Part shown: positions 31,298-46,515 of the stretch, in pieces | How positions within the stretch are numbered: the stretch's first letter is position 1 | Layout: every line of letters begins with the position of its first letter | Source: Pyrus communis | Lineage: Eukaryota > Streptophyta > Magnoliopsida > Rosales > Rosaceae | Direction: 5' to 3' | Assembly (NCBI RefSeq): GCF_963583255.1 | Contig: NC_084814.1 | Span: 20,786,262 to 20,850,261 of the forward strand | Length of the DNA: 64,000 nucleotides | Program-made: the position numbers and the translations under genes | Notes under the pieces: generated by a model | The model's database searches: none | What the model was told of the DNA's origin: nothing | Seen by the model: the letters and a program-made list of their open reading frames with translations, nothing else

Positions 31298-34044
31298 TCA
31301 AGAGTAGAATTTGAAGTTCTTCGCTTGAAGTATGAGGTTCCTTAATGCCCCGATCGGAGCTAAAAGCATCAGTGACACTCCAACTATGATGCAGAACTGT
31401 CATTGCAACAAGCAGCACAAAATTGTTAGTTTTAAAAACGAAAGAATGTGAAGAAAAGAAAAAAAAGTTCGCTTTCTTGAGTGCCAAGCTTACCCAATTT
31501 GCAAACCAAGAAAGGCCGAACTTCTTTGGTTTGTAGATGACAAGCCACATGATGCAAGGGAGCTGCAAAATGATCGAAAAAAGAAAGTTCAGACGTTTTA
31601 ATTTACGTGGGAATAGAGAGTTATTGGAGGCTTGGGCAATGATTCCTTACATAGTATGTTGTAGGAGCAAATGCAAATCCTCCGAAGAAACCAAGAAGCC
31701 CGCCAAAGAACGGGAATGTAATTCCAACGAACAAGGTGAATGCTGCATCCGCAAATATGAGTATCGATATTATTTACATTGTTGATCACATCTCTTACAA
31801 TGTAAGGACTTATGTATGAAGTCATTACAAGTTTAAGATTAAATAAACGAGCAGGAAAATGCTACTTACCGACAATCACATTTCGTGTTACGAAGCGAAG
31901 GACCAAAGATGGCTTGAATTTCATCTTCTTCAACAGAAATAATTCCGCCATGTCAAACACCGGCATTGCGTAGACCTACATATATGCATTGACGAAACTT
32001 GTTATGCAAGAAAGAACACCAACTCATCAGATTTTTTATGCAGATCATAATTTAAAGTAGTAGTGTACCTGATAACTTCCAATGACATGAACAACAACAA
32101 AGCAATTCGCAAGAACGATAAGCCAAGCAGGCTTCTCCAATGATATGAGGATATTATCCTCGACGTGGTTTCCAAACACCCAGTATCCGACGAGAGCCAC
32201 AGGGAAATAGCACATTGCGACCACAATGTAAGCAAGAACGACCCCCTTCCACATTGGTTTTTTGGACGGCTTTTCAGGCGTGGAAGGAATCGTTGCTTGA
32301 ATCTCCAAAACCACATTGTGGCCAGCAAAAGCAAAAGCTACGTCTCCCAAAGCACTAAAGAAGTTGAACGTATTCCCTGCAGGGGTTGAAGCCCTGGGAC
32401 CATACTGCACTTGTGGCTCCACCCCTTTGTGCAGAGAAGCTCCCCAAGCAATGGTAGAGTAGCTGTTGAATTGGACAAGGAGTCACAGTTAAAAACGACA
32501 TCGACTAACCAAATTCTGCAGATTAATTTGTAGGCAGACGGAATTTGAACCTTTTTAGTTTTACGCTAAATGGATTAAGAGAAGTTTCTTGATTTTTAAC
32601 CGAATACAAATTACTTCGAACATGAGCATTCCAAATTGGATTACTTCGAACACGTTCATGTAAGTTTTTCTTGCCAATATGATTCGTCAAGCAGGTGGAG
32701 TTGCATATATCTTTTCAAAAACGGAATTGTTATTAGCACTTCAAAAACGTTATTCTGCACTACTCTTACTCTTCAATTTTTTACAAAGAGGAAGAGAGCG
32801 GGTAAACCTTTCCTGAGTGCAAACAGCAGATCCCTAAAAAAAATTAAAAAAAAAAGAAAAAGAAAGAAATATATATACATACCTCAATGACATGACAGCA
32901 GCAGCAAGAGAAACACTAGCAATGGAATTGAGGCTAGGAAGGTGGGAGAGAACAAAGTGAACAGATGCAAAGATCATGATGAAGTAGCTGGTTTTGATAG
33001 GCTTACAGTCGGGGCACACAGTGCTGTGAATCTTCTTCAAGGAATTGCCACCTGTAATCATATAAACTATGCAAGTTCCAAGTTCCACCATCAGTTGCTG
33101 GGGCACCACAATGTAAAGCCCTAGCTTTTCCCCAAAGGCATGTTGCCCTAACTCATGGTACCTATCAAACCTCTTGCCAGGTACAATTTCATGCATTTCT
33201 ACCATCTGCCATAAGGTGTAGAGTGTAATTATCCACGAGAGAACCAGCACCGCAACTCCAGGACCCCTAGTACAAGAAACACATAAAAACTTATTAGATG
33301 GGTATCCTCTCTCTTTGTGTTAATATTACGTTTTTTTTTATTTTTTTAACACAAGATTAAGCAGTTAAGAGCATTCATCAATGCAACTCAGGGATTGTAT
33401 AGTTTGTCTACAAGAGGCTATAGCCCAGGTACGTAGCTATTCAGGGAAAAAAAAAATTATATTTGTGAATGAAGTTCACCCAAATAAGCTAGTGGGTTAA
33501 TCCAATTGGTAAGGCAATGTGCTCGCCTCTTTGCACTTGATTTCGAATTTCCTTTTTTGTCGATAGATGTAGTTTAGAATAAAAGAAAATTATCCCTTTA
33601 GAAAAATCCTAAGGATAATCCCTTGATTAAAACACACAGATTTGATTCTTAATTCTAACTCTATATTTCATAATATCTTTAAGATTTTCCCTTGATATGT
33701 CTCCCAGAATTCATATTAGCAACCAACGAGCCACCCTTGGAAAACATATAAACATTGATCATATATGTTATTTTCTCATAGAGATGGTGAGAAAGTAATG
33801 AAACTATATATATATATCATATATATCATATATGTGTATGTATGTATGTATAGGTTACTAACCATCCAAGGTGAGACATGGCATAGGGGAGGCCAAGAAC
33901 ACCAGCACCAACCATGGCAGTGACATTGTGGAATGCGGAATACCACCACGTCGCGTTCCGTGATTTCGTGATCGGCAGCCACTCGTTGATATCTAGCACC
34001 TCCTTCTGCTGCTCCTCCCCTCTAATTTCTCCACTTCCTCCCAT
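31298..34044 (-). CDS. LHT1: Lysine/histidine transporter-like amino acid permease (LHT family), 7 exons
   Basis: Coding exons by splice sites and frame: 34044-33863, 33266-32883, 32462-32069, 31975-31870, 31742-31651, 31562-31494, 31396-31298. They sum to 1326 bp, 441 aa, close to the usual length of about 445. The family is a proton-coupled importer of neutral and acidic amino acids in the plasma membrane (AAAP superfamily, about 11 membrane segments). Diagnostic stretches are [20 protein letters not shown] (exon 1), [20 protein letters not shown] and GGNSLKK (exon 2), [20 protein letters not shown] and [15 protein letters not shown] (exon 3), [20 protein letters not shown] (exon 5), and a C-terminal APIGALRN...FKFYS. 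I chose ATG 34044; the upstream frame has only GTG. Intron 1 carries a SINE-like insertion. LHT1 versus LHT2 cannot be settled from sequence alone. Confidence 0.92.
33485..33600 (+). repeat. tRNA-like SINE fragment in intron 1 of the LHT gene
   Basis: GTGGGTTAATCCAATTGGTAAGGCAATGTGCTCGCC followed by a degraded B-box-like TGATTTCGAATTT resembles the tRNA-derived head of a SINE. It lies opposite to gene direction and outside splice sites. Confidence 0.4.
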
Positions 34045-34547
34045 CTTTTTTTTTGTCACAGATAAATCTCAGTGACAGCAAAAAATCACAAATATTAATC
34101 CCACAAATCTCCTTTTCCGGATGGAATTAACAAACAATTAGGTCACTAACCCAGTTCAATTACGTGACTGATTACTTGGAGCTTGTTTCCTAATTAAATT
34201 GAAATTGTGTACAGCGGTGCTAATTAACTAATATTCTGATTGAATTTCAGTCGTCCGATTGAAAAAAACCTGATTTAACCTCTTGATTTTTCCCTGCAAG
34301 AAACACAGCGGAAAATTTTCAGAATTTTTTTTCGAAAAAAAGGGCTGTGGAATCTGGAGCGTATCTTTATTCAACGAGTCATTGTATTTGAAATTTCCTG
34401 TCCCAAAATCTACAATCCTGATTGTCTTGGGACAGGTGTCAAGCGCTCGTGCAATCTGCTCCAAATTTGATGCTTGATCGAAGGCAAAGATCTTTCTAAA
34501 AGGATCAAGTCAAAGTAGGAAAGGTCAAGGGAGAGAGAGAACGAGAG

Positions 34548-34585
<38 letters not shown>

Positions 34586-35098
34586 GGAATGAATGACGAA
34601 ACAGTTTTAAAAGATGAAATGCAAGACTCCCCTCACATTAGCTATTTATTCAGGAATTTACGGTCGTCAACCGTCGGAGGTTCGGTTTGGACAGCCATGC
34701 GATGTAACTGTATGCAGAAGCTGCATACACCAACCACGGAGATTCTGTTTCAACAACCATCCACGCGCTTACTGTATGTAGAAACTGCATGCATCAAACG
34801 CGTGGACGATTGTTATTAACGTTTGTAACAAAACTGTGAGTCAGTTGCAAGTGTACATCTCGCATTAGTCACCGATTCAGGAATCACAGTTGTCAACCGC
34901 CGGAGCTTCATTTAATTTGGACAGCCGTTCACGTGCTTTAAGCGTACTTGGAAGATGCATACACTGATCACGTGGACGACGGTTCAAAATATTTGTAACA
35001 AATCCAAAGCTAAAAACACTTTACTGCAGAAAATGAAAAATATATACAAAGTCACTGTGGTTTACATGGAGTGAAAGCAACCTGAGAGACATATTGCG
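34045..35098. promoter_or_regulatory. Upstream region of LHT gene: (GA)n tract and diverged duplication
   Basis: A GA tract (about 34532-34582) lies about 500 bp before the LHT start and may fall in a leader or promoter. Two diverged copies of a segment (about 34637-34825 and 34862-35000) share TTCAGGAAT..., GTCAACCG.CGGAG.TTC and TTTGGACAGCC. No gene seen. Confidence 0.45.
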
Positions 35099-38000
35099 CT
35101 AAAAAAGCATCCGATTACATAGCAGGAGACTGCCGGAACTAATTCTCTGTTGTTGTTTCAACCTTTCGAAGAGAAAATCGTCATTGTTCTTAAGATGGAG
35201 ATACTCATCCATGTCAAAGCATGAACCATTTGACCCACTGAGGCGTGAGTGGCACTCATAGCTTCTATATCCTCCCACTTTACTTCCTGTATCTTCCATG
35301 TTAATTGACAGGGCGTTGATTATTCCAGGGCTCCAGCTTCCATGACTGCTAGCAGATTGATTACTTTGATCTTGCGCATTTGTCACTCCCTGAAAATCAA
35401 AATGATAAGAAGAGAACATCACGAACCATCCCAATATTAGTCGAAACGGATTTGACAGATAAGACTGCATTTCAATACTGTCCAGATGCTAGAACTTATA
35501 ATCCCAAGATGAGCTAATCAGTTATTACCTGTGGTTCGTTCTTCTTCTTGCATCCTATTGGAGTAGCATCGTTACTAGTCTCCCACTGCAACCAAGGTAG
35601 TGCAACTCCATCCATCGCAACAGGAAGAGGAGTAGACAAAGCTGGACTCTGATAAGATTCGTGCTTTGTTATTCCTCCTATGCTTGAACTTGTATCGCTC
35701 CTTTCCCCATCAATTGATGATATATCCGTGTCTTCCACATTTGAAATGAAATCCTCAATGTATCTCTCTGCCTCCTCAGTCAATCGCTTAGACACTCTAC
35801 CTCTGTCGTTACTCCTCTGCAAAAGTGAAAAGCAGGAGGTAAATAACAAAGTAAAACAAAGACAATAAATCCGAAGAAAGGCACAGTAACATGTAAATGT
35901 GCAGTGTGTTTCAGACAGAATGGTACCCTTCTGGTTCTTGATGGTCTGCCTGCGGCAACAATGTTCTTTGGCTCGGGAAGCAATTCTTTGACAATCTTAG
36001 AGAGCTCCCTATTATGTTGTTCCTCCAGTACTATTTCAGCTAATAAATCTTGTTTTCGTTTTTCTGACTGTCAATACATGGAAAAAAGAAAAATACGATT
36101 GTTAGTACGAGTAGCCAAACTTCTTTCAAATGAAATATGATGCACAGTAGTTGCATTCAACATTCTGGCCCAGCATAATAAACATTAGCATGGCAGTTTT
36201 GTTAGAAACTTAATTGGACTAAACTATCATTTAGTGAAGGATGAAATGTATTTGGTAACAATACAGTTTGACGTAAGTTGCAAACGTGGAAAAAACTGCT
36301 TCCTATTATTAAGGAAATATGGATATCAATTGTGGAGACAACTAACATCCCACTTATTTGATGAAACTGTTGTTAACTGACAAAAACCAACTCTCCATGA
36401 TAGAGGGAAGTTGGTGAATGTTAATCTATATAAGGACTCCCTGCTTGTAAAGAAAAGTTCTGCGTTATTGGGTTCTATCACCTTAAGAACATTAAGTCTT
36501 TCAACGAGTAGAAGATATCCTTTTCTTGTTCTGCAATCGCTGCCTCAGGTATCATGTTGACATCTGTTAGTAATCTAGGAAACCTGTTAATATTATATAC
36601 TCCTAGTTTTCCAACAAGTTTGGCACCCACAGTTAACATCTTCAATAAGAACCGATAATAATTTTCCCTTTATATCCATACAATCAAGGCCATACTCTTA
36701 CTTAACTAAACTAAGCCTTTATAGTAACGTTAATACCTGTTCCAATTTGGAGGAGTAATTCTTCCTGGTCGAAGAAACAGCCTGAAGTACATCCTTCCTG
36801 TTAGAACGTAAATCACCAGGTGCTGAAACAGTGGATTTAGTTTTTTCGCTTGCCTGAATAAGATAATATAGAACCAAGTTTAGGAAGCATAACACAGGAA
36901 GAGAAAACTCTAAAATCAAATAGGGATGAAACAAATGTCAACAACGATCTAAAGAACGCTAAATACGGACTAGTTCAAGTTCTGTCCGGATCTCTTCCGC
37001 AGCATATCTAAGTTCTTTCTGCGTTACTTAATAAAATTCATTTTTAACATCATTGCCAGCAGGGTGCTCTACCTAAAGGGTGGCAAATAATTAAAAAATA
37101 AACGACTAATATGAATGAACTACACTGCGGTCATCATCATAACATAAAGAACTAATACAAAAGAACCACACTGGGGTGTTATCATTAGATAAGTGTTCAA
37201 CATTAAACCTGCTTCTCTGAATATACAGCTCGGATAGTTTTCTCCGCTCCATTTTTGTTGGAATAAGCATCCCTCCCCTCATCATCTGTTAGGACCGAAG
37301 ACTGGCTCTGAAAGGTCCAAACAAAACGTCTCAAAACATAGTTCAAAAAACATTAAACAGCATAAAATGAAAATACCAAAACTTAAAGAAGTCAGACTTA
37401 CAGAGTAACCCTCATGGCACTTAAAATCTTTCTGGCTAAGAGATCTCCTCAATCCCGGTCTAAAATTTGAATCAGTTGACTTGCGGGACAAGGGTGTCTG
37501 ATTGTTTCCACTAATGAAGTTCCTCGACTTAGAGGTGCTGCGAATGTGGGTATGATCTAGATCACTCTGACATTAAAAATACAACAAATAAACTCACAGA
37601 TAAATAAGCGGTAGAATTACACTAATCCGACAAAGCTAACAAGGATCGTTTAATTTTAACAGTTTAAGATATGCATTATATCAATTCCTTCAATCACGAT
37701 ACTTGTTCAATGGCCTTATACTGTCTAAACCATCATTAATTACACATTTCTAATTGTAGTTTTAATTCGAATTAGCAGTAGTTTAAAAATAAATAGTATC
37801 CAAAACGTTTTACAATGTGCATTAAATCAAATAAATCAAAATTCAACGGGAAACTAAAAGCATAAGAACACAAATTCTCACCTCAGAATCGCTCATCTGA
37901 TACCGAGCAACCGAAACCGATCGCCTTCGGCTCGAAATACCCTTACTTTCCGAAACTATCCTTCCTTCAGCTGAGTTAGTACCAGCGCTGCCCCTCACAT

Positions 38001-38397
38001 CACCACTACCACCACCAACTCTCGGACCGTGCCTCGACACCGACCTCCCTCGTCTATGCAAGGCACTGGCAGCAGGAGTAGCTTCGGAGCTCCGCTCAAC
38101 CGAGCGGCCTCGGTCGGTGGAGGAGTCGAATAGCTCGACGGCGAGGTCATCGAGGCTGATCTCCGGGAATCCCGAGCCTCTGACCGTGTTGACAAACCTC
38201 CCTCTGCTGGGAACCGGTGTTTCATCGTAATCGTCTCCCGCCGGCTTCCGCTCCGGCAACCCGCGCGAGAAGCAGCTCAGGCTCCTGGAGCGCCGGTGAG
38301 ACGACTTCCGATTCGACGAAGCGGAGTCTTCCGCCGGAGCCATGGATGCTCCGATCGGCGTCCGCTTCGTCGTTGATTTGAACGCCGAGGTCGCCAT
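35099..38397 (-). CDS. Conserved plant Ser/Arg-rich coiled-coil protein, unknown function, 7 exons
   Basis: Coding exons by splice sites and frame: 38397-37882, 37566-37402, 37307-37209, 36853-36737, 36067-35927, 35816-35529, 35389-35099. They total 1617 bp, 538 aa, and every intron is in phase 0. Residues 1-172 are basic and rich in Ser and Arg (RRSRSLSCFSRGLPERK, RRGRSVSRHG, RRRSVSVARY), like a disordered phosphorylated region. Residues 173-300 are also polar (SRKSTDSNFRPGLRRSLSQK). Residues 300-335 form a probable coiled coil (KRKQDLLAEIVLEEQHNREL). A conserved-looking core follows (SKRLTEEAERYIEDFISNVE, then EDTDISSIDGERSDTSSSIGG), and the C-terminus is FERLKQQQRISSGSLLLCNR. There is no membrane segment, signal peptide or enzyme motif. 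I recognise it as a plant family but cannot assign a role. Confidence 0.82.
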
Positions 38398-38640
38398 TCC
38401 CGATACGAATCGAACAAAACAAAGAAAGCAAATGTTTAATCACATTTTACAAATTTGATAAATTCACATTTGGAAGGTGAAGACTTAGGGTTTGAAGGTA
38501 AGCAATTTGAAGGTTGTCAAAGAAAACGACGGATGCAGATTGTAGAGAGAGAAAGAGAGAGGAGAGAGAGCTCACGAGGTAGCTGAGAAAGTGATGTCTG
38601 AGCGAGAGAGAGGTTTAGGAGGGGAAAGATGGGCGGATAG
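38398..38640 (-). promoter_or_regulatory. 5' leader/promoter of the coiled-coil gene
   Basis: On the minus strand the approach to the ATG contains a CT-rich stretch (complement of GA repeats at 38545-38575), common in plant 5' leaders. No clear TATA box. Confidence 0.4.
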
Positions 38641-40991
38641 ATCGACAATTGGGGAGAATTTGAATGACGGAGTACGTTGGGTTTAAGGACTCACGTGGAT
38701 TGGGCCGGACGGACATTAATTTCCAATCTTTTATTATTTTATCGACGGGCTTTTTGTTTTATTTTTATTATTTATTTTTGGATATACTGTCCTGGCAGAT
38801 TGTTCCACTTGTCAATTTGTGCGTGAATTCGTCGAGAAGTAGGATTCTCACCCATCTCTCTCTTCTTTCATCCATTCATATTTAAACGATTGTAATTACG
38901 CTACGTTTACACCTTGTTTTAATTTTTTTATATAAAAAACAAGAAAAAAAGAATAGTGTGGGAGGAGAGGATAGAGGGAAAGGGATCCTCTCAGGATCCC
39001 TTCCGTTTAATTCTTCTCATTAAACAATATGGACCTTTGAAATTTAATCCAACGGCTACAATCATGGGCCCACTCTGAAAGTTATAATAATTTTAGCCGT
39101 TGAATCAAATTTCAAGGGCCCAGATTGTTTGACAATGAGGATTAGGTGGAAATAATCCAGAGATGATCTCTTTTTGGGATAAAGGAAGTGATAATAAGAG
39201 GAGAGAGAATCCTACTTCATTCATCAAATGTATATATATTTGACTTCGGTTACAAAATCTTTATTTATTTATTTATGTTTGTTGGAATCTTTTAATTTTC
39301 CAACCCGATGATCTATTTACTTAACTTGATATGGGAAAGAGATTCGTAATGGATTGAGAGCATCTCTGAATTTCATACTCGAAGCTCATATACTGAGTTA
39401 ATGGGAACCGCGTGATCTAAACTGAACAGTTTAAATTATTCGATTGATTTCGAAATGTGAGATCTGAAGAAAATCTCAATCCAACTATTATAATACGAAA
39501 ATAAGTGAGTTCTATCTTGAAATTTGTAATCAAATGGGAAGAATGGTGGATTCAATTCTCCTTCCTTGTTCTCCTATTTTTGAATTTTCTACTTCCTTTG
39601 CTTATCTCTGTCAATGTAAGTAAAAATTGATTTTAGTACTAATGGCATAAACAGGAATTATATTGGTGGGTGAGCTAAGCTAAAATTATTAGACGAGTCA
39701 ATTTTTTAATCTTTTGTTGCCTACATAAAGTTTTATAATAGTAAACCTGAAGGTAATAATTTGAAGTAAGAAATTTATACTATGTTTCTAGATTTCTAGC
39801 TTTCAAAACTTTCAAGTAAGGATATGGAAGTTTTAATTTACAACTACTATATTAAAGTGATTAGTTTATTTAACATTTTATTTTCCTTAAAAGCAGCTTT
39901 AAGATCCAAATTTTCAATTGCTAAGTAGAATATGACAATTAAAATTCCTAAAATAGCCCAAAGATTAATATTTTCAAGCTTAAAGATCCAAAACTCTCCA
40001 TATGTTATAGCCTAAGGAAGTCTTGTACTTGGCTTCACCAGTGTTTAGTACGCAATGTTTACTAAATTAAAATGTGAGGAATTATTCTAATTTCTGACTT
40101 CTCATGCGTTTACACACAAATACATAATTAAAAAAGGCTCACTGCCTAATCTATAATCCAAAACTTAAAATAAATAAAATAATAATAACCAAAAATTATT
40201 ATGACATAATTTCCCACTCGCAATAGGGAAAATCAAAGAACTGAAAAAGGAATGGAAAAGTGGTTAGAGGATCAAACGCTCCCCTTGATGAATCTGATTC
40301 TTCATTGCAAATTACAAATTTTCGGATTCTTTTATGTTGATAAACGCAAGAACTTAGCTCAAGAATCGGATTCTTAATCCACATTCCCATTCCAAGTAAA
40401 CCTCGTTTTAATAAATTTTATGACGAATTCAAACACTTCTCCTTGCCTAGAATTTTTTCAAGAACTTGCCGGCCCGGAAAGCGACAGTTCTACTGAATAA
40501 AGTTTTTTAATCTTTTGTTGCCTACATAAAGTTGTATGAAATGATAAACTGACGACATGTTTACATCAGAATAATCAGAATAAAAAAGCGTAATTGAGTT
40601 TCAATTATGGGATACTCCATTGTTATTCAAATACTGGTAAATCAAAAGTTTAGTGGGGCCCTTGAATTCCCTATAATTTGGCGGTAATTGAATTCCAGGT
40701 TATAAAATATGAAACGCATTGATAAATGAGCCATGAGAGTTATAAAACATGAAATGTCTGAACCAAAACAAATATAAAGCGAAGAACATAACAAGGCACA
40801 GAACAATCTCACGTCCACCACAAAACTTAAAAACTTGGGGCAAAATTCATCACCCCCATGACACTCAACCTAAATAAGCTACCACTCCTTTCGGGATACA
40901 CGATTTATTTTTGCACACTGCATTTTACTTACTAACAGGAAGGGAAACGTTCACCGATGCGCCTAAATCGGCAAGTCTTCGTCTCGCTGCC
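38641..40991. other. Intergenic; foldback element and short direct repeat
   Basis: A foldback element spans about 38985-39170; its arms (GGACCTTTGAAATTTAATCC.. and its complement) match the 28.2-kb element. A string of about 31 bp (TTTTTTAATCTTTTGTTGCC and onward) occurs at about 39706 and about 40505. The stretch next to 40992 is the probable 3' UTR of GAPC. No other gene seen. Confidence 0.5.
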
Positions 40992-43960
<2,969 letters not shown>

Positions 43961-44032
43961 GGGAGCAGATTGGATAAAAACTTCGAGTAAAAAAAAATGA
44001 GAGAGAGTGAGCGACACCAAAGAGATATGGTA

Positions 44033-44052
44033 GGTTTTATATATAAGGGCGG
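44033..44052 (-). promoter_or_regulatory. TATA box of GAPC
   Basis: On the minus strand GCCCTTATATATAAAACC lies about 80 bp upstream of the GAPC start codon, with a GC-rich GCCCCGCCC directly before it. It is a strong, well-placed plant core promoter, fitting high constitutive expression. Confidence 0.7.
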
Positions 44053-44119
44053 GGCAATGGGAGACCGGAATAGCCGGTTACTAGCATGCTGGTGGCGGTC
44101 TCTGATGCTCAATGCAGCG

Positions 44120-46268
44120 CCCGCGTGATGGATCGTTAGATTCGGTCGTCCTGGTAATCAGAGACTCAAGTGATTTATATTAACCGTTGCATTGTGCGTC
44201 ATTATGAAAGGCCATGGTGTAGCGCTATTAGGCGCTTTCGGGAAGGTCAGGGAATCCCGGAATTTGTAATAATTTGCTTTCGTGAAGAAAAAAGATAAAA
44301 GTAGGGGATGGCTTGGATGCTACGTTAGGTTTTAGTGCACAAGTGTCTTCCCCATATTTCCTAGTGCGTTCGGGAATATTAAATCAGATCAACTTTTTAT
44401 CTTTTATTCAAAGTTACAATAACAAAAACGTAATGTTAGGAATATCAAAATTTTAAATTAAAAATTTGTAAATTAAATAATGTATCATCAATGGAAGATA
44501 AGCACGTTAATCAACGTTTAAGTAATAATCTAACCATCAACAATCACATCATTTTGTTTAAAAAATTTGATCTCTCTAACATTATTCAGAACCTCATTCT
44601 ACTACTAGAGGTTGGTTATATAAATTCTAGAAAGTTATTGTGTACGGTGTTACATCAAGTCTTCCGTCAACTTTAGGTATTCTATATTTTTGTTTGTAGC
44701 CTATTTTAAAGTCTTTTTAGGTCATCCTCTACCCATCTTAACCGATTTTTTCTCATCATGTTCAATTGGACCCACATTTACTTAGCCTGGTTATCATTGT
44801 TCTTAATCCTTTTTTTTTTTTCCTTTTTTTGTGTCCACGCATTCAACAAAGCATCCTCATCTCCATTATAGTCATTTTTTGCAAGTGTTGCATTTTAACC
44901 GTCTAACATTTTGTGCTAAAAAACATTGCGGATCTTATTGCCGTCCTAAATCAATCGAAATGGAACAAATCTTTTTTTAAATTTTTTTTTTTTCTGTTTT
45001 AGTTATGCAACAATTTTTTTGTCAAATTATACAAAGATATTTGGTGTGATAGACATGACGAAGTCACGCAATGAATTAATGTATTGTACACATCATCCAT
45101 ATGTGTCAAATTTTAAACCTTTTTTTTATATATAAAAATACTACTAAACCGTAGTTTTAGATATAATCTTAAATCTCTTGGCATTTGACCGAGAGGTTTG
45201 GTTGAGGAGAGATTCTTGGGCATGCATTGTTGCCCACATAGAGTGTTGTTACACAAATATTATTAGCATGGGGTCTGAGATCGCAATATCCACATAGCCA
45301 CCAAATTAACCATCGATTTAATAAAAGTATACTCAAATAACTATATCCAAATCTTCTTCAAATGGTTCTCTAGCTCCGATGAGACTAAAAATACAAGGAG
45401 TTTCATTGTTTTGTGAAGTCAACTAAATATACCAAGCAACCAGTCGACATGATCGAAGATTTTACGTGTTCATATTTCTGTTTGTTTCATGTATATTAGC
45501 ACATCATTTAGATGGTAAATTGAGTTAAATGGATGTTTCAAAGTGATTGATCACCTAATACATACATATATATATAGGCACAATTTAGCAGTATGTTCAT
45601 CATTATCTTGTGTTATATATGGCAACGAACCCTTTTACCAATTATTTATGGATAGCAATTTAGAACTTGTGAACATAACATTGTAACCAACAAAACTGCC
45701 TTTTTCATGCAGTATGGATTGTGCTATTGTTAAAAAACTCAGACGTTTTATCACGTACAATCCAAAAATAATTTTTGGCCGAAAGAAACCAAAATTATCT
45801 AAAGTCTAAACAGAATAAAATATATTAATCAATTCAAAACAAGAGAAAGGATTTTTTATTTTTTTATCATTGAACAAGAAAAAGACATTGAGGACAAGGA
45901 AAGTGACTTATTGGTTGCAGCAAAATGGTCCGACACCCGAGATGATAACCTAATCCCTACTAAGTTTGAATTTTTTTTTTTTTTAAAACAAGTGATAGCG
46001 TTAATAGATTAAATTGTTAGTTAAAAGGAAGAGAGGAATTGATGGGAATTGATTTTGTACCAAGGTGCATAGTCATAATTGCTTTTTGATACTACGGTAA
46101 AACGCCATATACAACTTTGGACAATTTTTATACCTTGGCCATTTCATTTTCTAATACAATATGGCCAAAAAATTATCTATCCAATCCAACCCTTTATGAA
46201 TATAACACAAACTTTCATCCTTAAGCTCAATATTTTGTCAAGTAAAATTTTATTCAGACCCAACTGTT
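44120..46268. other. Intergenic AT-rich DNA, no gene seen
   Basis: Poly-T runs at about 44809-44827 and 44974-44994. No ORF with recognisable similarity and no clear repeat ends. Confidence 0.5.
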
Positions 46269-46515
46269 CTCTTTCCATAACCACGAGTAAGTGGTTCAGT
46301 GGTAAATGATGGATTACGAAGCTCCCTTCAAATAAAAAACAGGAGGTCTTGGGTTCGAAACCCGCTGCTAGTGTAGAAGCCAGACTTGTGGCTAGGGGGA
46401 GGCTGAAATGCCTCTGTCAGTCTTCTCGGCCTCGGAAGAAGTGGACAAATGTGGCTTGCTGGTCCCCTTTTTTGAAGGACAAAAAAAAAAAAAAAAAAAC
46501 TATGCTCTTTCCATA
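46269..46515 (+). mobile_element. tRNA-derived SINE with exact 11-bp target duplication
   Basis: The body (46280-46504) begins with an A-box-like region (AGTGGTTCAGTGG), has a B box GGGTTCGAAACCC near 46353, and ends in a poly-A run. The string CTCTTTCCATA flanks it on both sides (46269-46279 and 46505-46515). An intact target duplication and tail indicate a fairly recent insertion. Confidence 0.82.
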
